The notes beneath the pieces were generated by a model, which saw nothing but the letters and a program-made list of their open reading frames with translations, did no database searches and was not told the origin of the DNA. A stretch of DNA of 50,182 nt. Origin: an uncultured Bacteroidota bacterium (lineage in GTDB: Bacteria > Bacteroidota > Bacteroidia > Flavobacteriales > Flavobacteriaceae). Shown here in pieces: positions 43,118 to 50,182 of the stretch (position 1 is the first letter of the stretch; each line of letters begins with the position of its first letter). The stretch is from positions 1 to 50,182 of the forward strand of contig CABWYN010000006.1 of NCBI GenBank assembly GCA_902509675.1, in the 5' to 3' direction. A program made the position numbers and the translations under genes.

Positions 43118-45274
43118 ATGCTAAATATGAAAAGACTAATTTTAATTACAGTGCTACTTTTTGTGGTAAGCTGTCAACAAGAATCGAAAATGAATTCAAC
43201 TATTAACCCGTTTTTCCAAGAATGGAACTCTTCATTTCAGGTACCTCCATTTCTAGATATTAAAGATGAGCATTACATGCCAGCTTATGAGCAAGGAATG
43301 AAAGAAAATTTAGACGAAATTGATGAAATTGTTAATAATGCAGAAGTTCCAACATTTGAAAATACTATTGAAGAGCTTGAGAGATCTGGTAAACTACTTT
43401 CAAAAGTTGGGCGTGTATTTTCAAATTTAGCTAGCTCAAATACAAATCCTAGCTTACAAGAATTACAGCGTAATTTAAGCCCTTTACTTTCAGCTCATTA
43501 TGATAAAATTTCTTTAAATGAGGGGTTATTTAACAGAGTTGATGCTGTATGGAAAAACAGAAAAAATCTTGATTTAACTAGCGAACAGAGTAAACTGCTT
43601 AATGATACTAGAAAAGGATTTGTACGAAGTGGTGCTTTGTTAAGTGAAGCTCAAAAAGAAAGAATTTCAGAAATCAATTCAAAGATTTCTGGATTATCAA
43701 CTTCATTTGGTCAAAATCTTTTGGCTGAAACAAATGGATTTGAACTTATTTTAGATAAAAATGATTTGGACGGTTTGTCTGAGGATGTTATAGCTGCTGC
43801 ATATGATGCGGCTTCACAAAAAATGGATAAAACCGATAGTGATGAAGAAAAAGAAAAGTATAATAACAAATATGTTTTTACTCCTCACAGAAGCAGTATG
43901 TATCCCTTCTTGACTGAATCTACTCGTAGAGATTTAAGAGAACAATTATATAATTCTTATGTAAAACGTGGTGATAATAATAATGAAACTGATAATAAAG
44001 AAATTGCTGCTCAAATAGCTAAATTACGTGCACAGAGAGCTAAAATAATGGGATATAAAACACATGCCCATTTCATATTAGATGACAATATGCTTAAAAC
44101 ACCAGAAGAGGTTTATGATCTTTTAATCAAGTTATGGAAACCTGCGGTTAAAAGAGCAAAAGCCGAGGTAGCTGATATGCAAGCCGTAGCTTATGCAGAA
44201 GGCCATAATTTTAAAATTGCTGCTTGGGACTGGTGGCATTACTCTGAAAAAGTTCGTAAGGAAAAATATGATCTAGATGAATCTGCTATTAAACCATATT
44301 TATCTCTAGACAACGTTCTTCAAGGAGTATTTAATACAACTAATAAATTATGGGGTTTAAATTTTACTGAAATTTTTGATATAGACCTTTATCATCCTGA
44401 TGCAAGAATTTGGGAGGTTACGGATAAAGATGGAAGTCATTTAGGAATTTTTATTGGAGACTATTTTACAAGGTCAAACAAACGTGGTGGAGCTTGGATG
44501 AGTAGTTTTAAAGGTCAATCAAATCTAGACGGGGTTGAGCGTCCAATAGTTGTAAATGTATGTAATTTTCCAGCACCAGTAGGAGATAATCCAGCTTTAC
44601 TAAGCTTTGATAATGTAGTAACTTTATTCCATGAATTTGGTCATGCAATGCATGGAACTTTAACAAATGTTAAGTACGGAAGTATGGCAGGAACATCTGG
44701 ACCAAGAGATTTTATCGAACTTCCATCTCAATTGCTGGAGCATTGGGCTAGTGAGCCACAGGTTTTAAAATCATTTGCAACTCATTATGAGACAGGCGAA
44801 TCGATTCCTGATGAATTAATCGAAAAATTATTAAATGCCTCAAAATTTAACCAAGGATTTATCAATACAGAATATTTAGCCGCTTCATTATTAGACATGG
44901 ATTGGCATACAATTTCTGCTGATGATGATATTAAAGATGCAAATAATTTTGAGTTAGCATCTATGAAAAATGTCGGCTTAATCGGAGAAATCGCACCTCG
45001 ATACCGAACAACATATTTTGCTCATATATTTTCTGGGGGATATTCATCTGGTTACTATAGTTATGTTCATGCTGCTGTGTTAGATTCTGATGCGTTTGAG
45101 GCCTTTAAAGAAGCTGGAGATGTATTTGATTCCAATCTTGCATCCAGATTAAGATCTAGTATTTATTCTAAGGGGTCTACTGAAGAAGCTATGGATTTAT
45201 TTATAAAATTTAGGGGAAGAAAACCTGTAATTGAACCTCTTTTAAAGGTTAGAGGGCTTGACGGAAGTGAATAG
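43118..45274 (+). CDS. dcp: M3-family peptidyl-dipeptidase, lipoprotein
   Basis: A 718-aa protein. It begins MLNMKRLILITVLLFVVSC, a lipoprotein signal; the second ATG (43127) is an equally good start. The zinc motif HEFGHAMHGTL begins at His505, with the third ligand expected in ELPSQLLEHW about 29 residues later. GMKENLDEIDEIVNNAEVPT and the YEHAA-like YSYVHAA are family features. M3 peptidyl-dipeptidases remove C-terminal dipeptides; many are cytoplasmic, so the lipid anchor moves this one to the envelope, as is common in Bacteroidota. The HupE-like gene follows after 24 bp. Confidence 0.93.
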   Translation: MLNMKRLILITVLLFVVSCQQESKMNSTINPFFQEWNSSFQVPPFLDIKDEHYMPAYEQGMKENLDEIDEIVNNAEVPTFENTIEELERSGKLLSKVGRVFSNLASSNTNPSLQELQRNLSPLLSAHYDKISLNEGLFNRVDAVWKNRKNLDLTSEQSKLLNDTRKGFVRSGALLSEAQKERISEINSKISGLSTSFGQNLLAETNGFELILDKNDLDGLSEDVIAAAYDAASQKMDKTDSDEEKEKYNNKYVFTPHRSSMYPFLTESTRRDLREQLYNSYVKRGDNNNETDNKEIAAQIAKLRAQRAKIMGYKTHAHFILDDNMLKTPEEVYDLLIKLWKPAVKRAKAEVADMQAVAYAEGHNFKIAAWDWWHYSEKVRKEKYDLDESAIKPYLSLDNVLQGVFNTTNKLWGLNFTEIFDIDLYHPDARIWEVTDKDGSHLGIFIGDYFTRSNKRGGAWMSSFKGQSNLDGVERPIVVNVCNFPAPVGDNPALLSFDNVVTLFHEFGHAMHGTLTNVKYGSMAGTSGPRDFIELPSQLLEHWASEPQVLKSFATHYETGESIPDELIEKLLNASKFNQGFINTEYLAASLLDMDWHTISADDDIKDANNFELASMKNVGLIGEIAPRYRTTYFAHIFSGGYSSGYYSYVHAAVLDSDAFEAFKEAGDVFDSNLASRLRSSIYSKGSTEEAMDLFIKFRGRKPVIEPLLKVRGLDGSE

Positions 45275-45298
45275 GTTTAGGTACACTTACATTTTATT

Positions 45299-46045
45299 AT
45301 GAAGGTTATTAATATTATCCTCCTATTTTTATTTTTCTTAATTAATCACAATATACACTCTCACAATCCTGAAGATTTTATGATTGCTGAAATTGAACGT
45401 GGTCAAATGAATTTTGAGAATGAACAAATTGCCCTTGAATATGGTGCTGCGCTAAAAAGACAAAGGATTCGTCGTTTATCCGCCATGCCTTTTATCAAAA
45501 AGTTTTACATTTTTGTCAAGGCTGGCTTTGAACATATTATTCCTCAGGGTATCGATCACATTCTTTTTGTTCTTGGGTTATTTTTTTCATGCATGACCCT
45601 TCGTGCACTGTTATGGCAGGTTACGGCATTCACCGTTGCTCATAGCATTACACTGATACTTGCTGCTCAAGGCTTGGTACAGCTTCGCGGAGATATCGTT
45701 GAAGCAATAATCGCTCTCTCTATCGTTTGGGTAGCTGTAGAGAATTGTTTGTATAAAGAAACTAGTAGGTGGAGATATTTAATTGTATTTGCATTTGGTT
45801 TATTGCATGGATTAGGATTTGCAGCACTTTTAACTCAGTATGGTCTACCAAAAGATAATTTTATTTCAATGCTCCTGGCATTTAATGTTGGTGTTGAATT
45901 TGGACAGCTAGCTGTTCTACTTATCGCTTTTATATTAATAAAATTGTTTTTGAAAAAAAACTGGTATAGTGATGAAATAAAAATTCCTGCTTCTTTAATG
46001 ATAGCTATAATTGGTCTATTTTGGTTTATTGAAAGAGTTGTCTAA
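45299..46045 (+). CDS. HupE/UreJ-family membrane protein
   Basis: A 248-aa protein with an N-terminal leader (LLFLFFLINHNIHS), a basic linker, then GFEHIIPQGIDHILFVLGLF near residue 81-100, the HupE/UreJ_2 hallmark. About six membrane segments follow, with AHSITL, GLLHGLGFA and FNVGVEFGQ motifs carrying His and Glu suited to metal binding. Relatives are proposed nickel or other metal transporters beside hydrogenase or urease genes; neither is found here. In the first half five of nine Arg codons are CGT/CGC, unlike the AGA/AGG preference of the neighbours, which hints at a foreign origin. Confidence 0.88.
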   Translation: MKVINIILLFLFFLINHNIHSHNPEDFMIAEIERGQMNFENEQIALEYGAALKRQRIRRLSAMPFIKKFYIFVKAGFEHIIPQGIDHILFVLGLFFSCMTLRALLWQVTAFTVAHSITLILAAQGLVQLRGDIVEAIIALSIVWVAVENCLYKETSRWRYLIVFAFGLLHGLGFAALLTQYGLPKDNFISMLLAFNVGVEFGQLAVLLIAFILIKLFLKKNWYSDEIKIPASLMIAIIGLFWFIERVV

Positions 46046-46117
46046 ATCTATATTTTTTTCGAAGTTATTTTCAGAAAAAAATCTTTACATTAGTTCCACA
46101 AATTAAATTAACAGTTT

Positions 46118-48136
46118 ATGAAAACTAGATCATTATTTTTTGCATTTATTATCTCCATTATTTTTTTTAGTTGTAATGATGGAGACGATAATTATTATAT
46201 TCCAAAAAGCGAAGATTCATTTGAATTTAAAGTTGATCAATTCGCTGATTTAGCCATTCTTAGATATCAAATCCCTGGTTGGGATGAACTCACTTTAAAA
46301 GAAAAAGAATTGGTTTATTATTTAACCCAGGCTGGTTTAGCTGGTAGGGATATTATATGGGATCAAAAATATAGACATAATCTTGAAATAAGATCTTCCT
46401 TAGAAAATATTTACAGAAATTTTAACGGTGACAAAAATTCTGATGATTGGAATACGTTTGAGGTTTACTTAAAAAGAATATGGTTTAGTAATGGTATTCA
46501 TCACCACTACTCAAATGATAAAATGATGCCTGGTTTTTCTGAAGACTATTTTGACCAACTGTTAACAGCAACAAATACTAAGCTTGAAGGTGAGGCATAT
46601 GATGTTATTTTTAATGATGTTGATTCAAAAATGGTTGACAAAAGAAAGGGTGTTGATAATATATTGGAATCAGCTGTTAATTTTTATGGGGCTAATGTTA
46701 CAATGAACGATGTCACTTCTTATTACAGCTTAAAAACTCAACCGGACCCAACTAAACCCCTTTCCTATGGACTAAACTCAAAACTTGTAAAGGAAAATGG
46801 TGAGGTTAAAGAACTTGTTTACAGTGAATCTGGTCTGTATGGGGAGTCGATTAAAGAAATTATTAAGTGGGTTAATAAAGCTGCTGATGTTGCTGAAAAT
46901 AAGCCACAGGGCGATGCGCTTAGAATATTAGCGGAATATTATAGAACTGGAGATTTGAAAAAATGGGATGACTATTGTGTTGCTTGGACAAAAGCTACAG
47001 ACGGAAATATTGATTATATCAATGGTTTTATAGAGGTTTATAATGATCCCTTAGGCTTAAGGGGTTCTTTTGAGAATATTGTTCAAATAAATGACTTTGA
47101 CCTTTCTAGAAAAATGTCAGTTTTATCCGAAAATGCCCAGTGGTTTGAGGACAACACCACGTTGATGGAAGAACATAAGAAAGCTAATGTAGTTGGCGTT
47201 AGCTACAAATCTGTAATTGTTGCAGGTGAAGCAGGCGATGCATCTCCTAGCACACCAATTGGAGTGAACCTTCCTAATGCTAATTGGATTAGGGCATCTA
47301 TTGGTAGTAAATCTGTTTCTTTAGGAAATATTAAAAATGCATACAATAACGCTGGTAGCAGTGGAAGATTGAAAGAATTTGTTAATGATGATGAGGAATT
47401 CGAACTTGAACTTAAGTATGGTGCATTATCTGGTGATATGCATACCGCTTTACATGAAGTTATTGGCCATGCTTCTGGTCAATTAATGCCTGGTGTTGGG
47501 ACACCTAGTGAAACTTTAAAAACATATAGATCCACAATGGAGGAAGGAAGAGCTGATCTTTTGGCGCTTTATTATGTTTATTCTCCAAAAATTCAAGAAC
47601 TGGGATTAGTTGAAGATTGGAAAGCTGTTGGTAAAGCATCATATGATGGATACATTAGAAACGGAATGATGACTCAATTAATAAGACTAAATCTTGGGGA
47701 TGATGTTGAGCAAGCTCACATGAGAAACAGAAAATGGGTTAGCGAATGGGTATATGAAAAAGGTCTTTCTGAAAATGTGATTGAAAAGGTTTCTAGAGAT
47801 GGAAAAACTTATTTCAATATAACTGATTATGATAAGTTAAGAGATTTATTTGGAGAGTTGCTGAGGGAAGCCCAAAGGATTAAATCCGAAGGTGATTATG
47901 ATGCAGCTGAAAAATTAGTTGAAGGATACGGAGTTAAGGTAGATCAAGAACTTCATGCAGAAATTCTTGAAAGAAATAAAAAATTTAAGGGTGCTGCATA
48001 TTCAGGTTTTGTTAATCCTGAGTTATCTCCTATTTATAATGACAAAAATGAGTTAATAGATATAGAGGTTAAATATATAGATAGCTTTGAATATCAAATG
48101 CTTGAGTACAGTGAAGAATTTGGATTTTTGGATTAA
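46118..48136 (+). CDS. M49-family dipeptidyl-peptidase III-like lipoprotein
   Basis: A 672-aa protein with a lipoprotein signal (SIIFFSC, Cys near residue 19). The M49 zinc motif is HEVIGH from His446 (HExxGH, bacterial form), and the second motif EEGRADL starts at Glu475 with the third ligand. Upstream, FADLAILRYQIPGWDELTLK and GIHHHYSNDKMMPGF match DPP III sequences. The enzyme cuts dipeptides from the N-terminus of short peptides. The length is close to other bacterial members. It stands 72 bp after the HupE-like gene; a weak AT-rich inverted repeat lies in between (46052-46082). Confidence 0.9.
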   Translation: MKTRSLFFAFIISIIFFSCNDGDDNYYIPKSEDSFEFKVDQFADLAILRYQIPGWDELTLKEKELVYYLTQAGLAGRDIIWDQKYRHNLEIRSSLENIYRNFNGDKNSDDWNTFEVYLKRIWFSNGIHHHYSNDKMMPGFSEDYFDQLLTATNTKLEGEAYDVIFNDVDSKMVDKRKGVDNILESAVNFYGANVTMNDVTSYYSLKTQPDPTKPLSYGLNSKLVKENGEVKELVYSESGLYGESIKEIIKWVNKAADVAENKPQGDALRILAEYYRTGDLKKWDDYCVAWTKATDGNIDYINGFIEVYNDPLGLRGSFENIVQINDFDLSRKMSVLSENAQWFEDNTTLMEEHKKANVVGVSYKSVIVAGEAGDASPSTPIGVNLPNANWIRASIGSKSVSLGNIKNAYNNAGSSGRLKEFVNDDEEFELELKYGALSGDMHTALHEVIGHASGQLMPGVGTPSETLKTYRSTMEEGRADLLALYYVYSPKIQELGLVEDWKAVGKASYDGYIRNGMMTQLIRLNLGDDVEQAHMRNRKWVSEWVYEKGLSENVIEKVSRDGKTYFNITDYDKLRDLFGELLREAQRIKSEGDYDAAEKLVEGYGVKVDQELHAEILERNKKFKGAAYSGFVNPELSPIYNDKNELIDIEVKYIDSFEYQMLEYSEEFGFLD

Positions 48137-48141
48137 TAGTT

Positions 48142-48327
48142 CTAAACAAAGATAAATTTTATAGCGGCTATAAGACTGATAAAACCTATAAAAGCTAGGA
48201 GAACCCAGGCACTCCCCTTATAATATTTTCTGTGAAGTTTAGCATCTTTTTGATATGCTAAAAAAAGAACAATAGAAAAACATATTGTGAATAATACCGC
48301 AAAAACTAGTTGACCTTGTGAAAACAT
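48142..48327 (-). CDS. 61-aa membrane protein, conserved in flavobacteria
   Basis: A 61-aa protein with two membrane segments (about 6-24 and 40-60) joined by a basic loop, YQKDAKLHRKYYKGS. I recognise this pattern from small conserved flavobacterial proteins; function unknown. It ends 5 bp from the convergent M49 gene and is divergent from the MazG-like gene by 42 bp. The clear two-helix layout and the gap-filling position support a real gene. Confidence 0.75.
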   Translation of the reverse strand: MFSQGQLVFAVLFTICFSIVLFLAYQKDAKLHRKYYKGSAWVLLAFIGFISLIAAIKFIFV

Positions 48328-48369
48328 TTTTTTTTGCGAAACTAATAAATATTAGAATAAATTAAAATC

Positions 48370-48756
48370 ATGAAAGATAAAATATTAGCCGTTAAGGAAT
48401 TTCATAAAGCATTTAAACTTGATTATCTAAATGAACCTACAGCTAATTTAGGTTTAGATAAAAATAAATTACGTTTCAATTTGATGAAGGAAGAAAATGA
48501 AGAATATTTAGAAGCAGCAAATAATAATGATATAGTAGAAGTAGCTGATGCGCTTGGAGATATGTTGTACATACTTTGTGGAACCATTATTGAGCATGGA
48601 ATGCAACATAAAATAGATGAAATATTTAGTGAAATACAAAACAGTAATATGAGTAAGTTAGGAGGGGACGGCAATCCAATTTACAGAGAAGACGGTAAGG
48701 TTTTAAAAGGTCCTAATTATTTTAAACCTAATATTGAAGAGATATTGAATTCTTAA
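48370..48756 (+). CDS. MazG-like/phosphoribosyl-ATP pyrophosphohydrolase-like protein
   Basis: A 128-aa all-helical NTP pyrophosphohydrolase-type protein. The metal site is visible as EENEEYLEA near residue 38-46 (ExxE) and ADALGDMLYIL near 60 (ExxD type, with E59 before it). A tail NMSKLGGDGNPIYREDGKVL is typical of stand-alone members in Bacteroidota and phages. The substrate is probably a nucleoside triphosphate, exact one unknown; it is not the histidine-pathway enzyme judging by the tail and context. Its stop overlaps the convergent ilvE stop by 4 bp. Confidence 0.85.
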   Translation: MKDKILAVKEFHKAFKLDYLNEPTANLGLDKNKLRFNLMKEENEEYLEAANNNDIVEVADALGDMLYILCGTIIEHGMQHKIDEIFSEIQNSNMSKLGGDGNPIYREDGKVLKGPNYFKPNIEEILNS

Positions 48757-49808
48757 ATTTTGGATCTCCAGTTGTGATGATCCGTAAGCTGATTTGTTTG
48801 TATCCCAACTAAATTTGATTTTAATTTTTCTGCGTAAGAATCATTTTGATCTTCTAGTTCAAACAATTCTTCTTTATGCTGGAAAGCATTAATTTGACTT
48901 ACAACAGCAGCAGTTCCTGCTCCAAAGATTTCTTTTAAACTTCCATTTCTTGCTGCATTTTTTAATTCTTCAACTTTCAGTTTTTTAACCAGAACATCAA
49001 TTCCATTGTCCTTTGCTATCTGTATTATACTTTTTCGGGTTACACCGTCTAAAATTGTATCTGTTGTTGGGGCTGTTATTAGCGTGTCATTTATTCTAAA
49101 AAAAACATTCATTGTTCCTGCTTCTTCAAGATAACTGTGTTCATTTGAATCTGTCCATATAACCTGATCAAATCCTTGTTCTTTTGCCAAGTTTGTAGGG
49201 TAAAATTGCCCAGCATAGTTGCCGGCTGCCTTTGCATAGCCAACTCCTCCAGACGCTGCCCTGCTGTATTTATCAGCGACAAGAACCTTTAGTTTTTTTG
49301 TATAGTATAGCGTTGCTGGAGCACAAATAATCATAAACTTATAGTTTTTAGAGGGAACTGCTTGGATTGCGTATTCGTTACCGATCACAAAAGGTCTTAT
49401 ATACAAAGATTTACCTTCTCCGTATTTAACCCAATCTCTGTCCATATCAACAAGTTTTGTTAAAGCCTCAAAGAATAATTCTTTTGGGAACTCGGGAATT
49501 GCCATCCTAACAGCAGACTTGTTAATTCTTTCAAAATTTTGATCCGGCCTGAACAGCCACACATCATTGTTTTTATCTTTGTAAGCCTTCATTCCTTCAA
49601 AAATAGCTTGCCCATAATGTAATACACTAGCCGAGGGCTCAATTGAAATTGGCTGATAGGGCTTTATGGTAGGATTTATCCATTTATCATCAACATAATC
49701 ACATTCAAACATGTGATCAGTGAATACAGATCCAAAAGAGAAATTATTAAAATCTATATCTTGTATTTTACTTTTTTCGGTTCTGGTAATTTTGATTTTT
49801 TGATGCAT
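48753..49808 (-). CDS. ilvE: Branched-chain amino acid aminotransferase
   Basis: Transfers the amino group in the last step of Leu, Ile and Val synthesis and the first of their breakdown. The 351-aa length fits the longer BCAT II class. Motifs: YGQAIFEGMKAYKDKN near residue 66, YIRPFVIG, the PLP lysine in YAKAAGNYAGQFYPT near 195, then EEAGTMNVFF, LDGVTRKSIIQIAKDNG and EIFGAGTAAVV. It is convergent with the MazG-like gene and divergent from the epimerase gene across 68 bp. Confidence 0.95.
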   Translation of the reverse strand: MHQKIKITRTEKSKIQDIDFNNFSFGSVFTDHMFECDYVDDKWINPTIKPYQPISIEPSASVLHYGQAIFEGMKAYKDKNNDVWLFRPDQNFERINKSAVRMAIPEFPKELFFEALTKLVDMDRDWVKYGEGKSLYIRPFVIGNEYAIQAVPSKNYKFMIICAPATLYYTKKLKVLVADKYSRAASGGVGYAKAAGNYAGQFYPTNLAKEQGFDQVIWTDSNEHSYLEEAGTMNVFFRINDTLITAPTTDTILDGVTRKSIIQIAKDNGIDVLVKKLKVEELKNAARNGSLKEIFGAGTAAVVSQINAFQHKEELFELEDQNDSYAEKLKSNLVGIQTNQLTDHHNWRSKI

Positions 49809-49876
49809 GATAAAATAGATAAAAATTCACGCAAAATTAATCAATTAAATTATATTTACTTCAACTTTAATTACAA

Positions 49877-50182
49877 ATGAAAATATTAATTACAGGAGCT
49901 ACCGGTCTAATTGGGTCTAAAATTGTAAAAGACTGTTTGAAAAAAGATATTCAGGTCAATTTTTTAACCACAAGTAAAGCTAAAATAAATAGTATTCCCG
50001 GAAGCAATGGATTCTTTTGGGATCCAGAAAAAAATATTATTAATATAAAATGTTTTGAAGATGTAGACTCGATAATAAATTTATCCGGTGCCTCTATTTT
50101 TAGATTATGGACTAAAAAAAACAAAGAACTTATCTTAAATAGCAGGGTAAAAAGTTTAAATTTTTTGAAGGAAAAAATTATT
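49877..50182 (+). CDS. TIGR01777-family NAD-dependent epimerase (5' part only)
   Basis: ATG at 49877 opens a frame that runs 102 codons to the window edge without a stop. The start is a Rossmann fold, MKILITGATGLIGSKIVKDC, with the GxxGxxG nucleotide-binding motif. FFWDPEKNIINIKCFEDVDS, then IINLSGASIFRLW and RVKSLNFLKEKI match the TIGR01777/SDR39U1 group, sugar-nucleotide-epimerase-like proteins of unclear substrate. About two thirds of the protein lies outside the window. Confidence 0.88.
   Translation, partial: MKILITGATGLIGSKIVKDCLKKDIQVNFLTTSKAKINSIPGSNGFFWDPEKNIINIKCFEDVDSIINLSGASIFRLWTKKNKELILNSRVKSLNFLKEKII

Noticed and set aside
46052-46082. AT-only inverted repeat after the HupE-like gene as a terminator
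   Set aside because: The 9-bp stem has a single GC pair and a 13-nt loop, too weak to call.

Overview
The window looks like a chromosome segment of a low-GC marine member of the Flavobacteriia (Bacteroidota). The evidence is AT-rich DNA with AGA/AGG arginine codons, TAnnTTTG-type promoter boxes, few Shine-Dalgarno sites, three proteins with type IX secretion (T9SS) C-terminal sorting domains, many short lipoprotein signals ending in S-C, and Bacteroidota-specific families (DUF4293, DUF1599, DUF4920, DUF1684). Coding density is very high; neighbouring genes often overlap by 4-32 bp. I see no rRNA, CRISPR array, insertion sequence, integrase or restriction system.

Layout. 1-2661 (minus): a FadL/OmpP1 porin cut by the window edge and an aromatic/glycine-rich lipoprotein. 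2756-4667 (plus): proS, tRNA-Glu, rpsT. 4678-7190 (minus): a secreted alpha/beta hydrolase and rho with a long disordered N-terminal insert. 7372-10895: DUF4293, a phosphodiesterase, truA and an ABC exporter. 10892-12537 (minus): folP and the diadenylate cyclase cdaA. 12620-16928 (plus): a tight run of DUF1599, a DoxX-like protein, an OppB-like permease, tpiA and prmA. 16897-18510 (minus): an MBL-rhodanese sulfur protein with a 59-aa membrane protein upstream. 18536-23707 (plus): four small genes (ParB/SbnI-like, YbjQ, a 35-aa membrane peptide, a Cys-rich protein) running into a 1341-aa FG-GAP/UnbV/vanadium-haloperoxidase fusion with a T9SS tail.

23740-27123 is the most unusual stretch. An intact tRNA-Arg(ACG) is followed 3.3 kb later by a direct repeat of its last 25 bp (one mismatch), and each copy is followed by a hairpin terminator. 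Between them are a perfect 20-bp LacI-type palindrome, a 938-aa T9SS surface protein with three N-terminal repeats, and a 57-aa peptide with a Tat-like leader. I read this as a small integrated islet or the remnant of one.

27200-33114: conserved hypotheticals, an SRPBCC-like protein, DUF4920, SOUL heme-binding protein, a barrel-less TonB plug lipoprotein, a secreted endonuclease I, a Ca2+/Na+ antiporter and eukaryotic-type glutamine synthetase. 33395-37852 (plus): purM, prfA, pyrF, a PqqB-like MBL protein and DUF4396. 37855-41969 (minus): a secreted amidohydrolase and an M14 carboxypeptidase. 42050-50182: DUF1684, fluoride channel, two metallopeptidases (M3, M49), a HupE/UreJ-like protein, a small membrane protein, a MazG-like pyrophosphohydrolase, ilvE, and the start of a TIGR01777 epimerase.

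Most of the window is housekeeping for translation, nucleotide, folate and amino-acid metabolism. Among it sit genes for breakdown of proteins, DNA and peptides outside the cytoplasm, which fits a particle- or polymer-degrading marine heterotroph.
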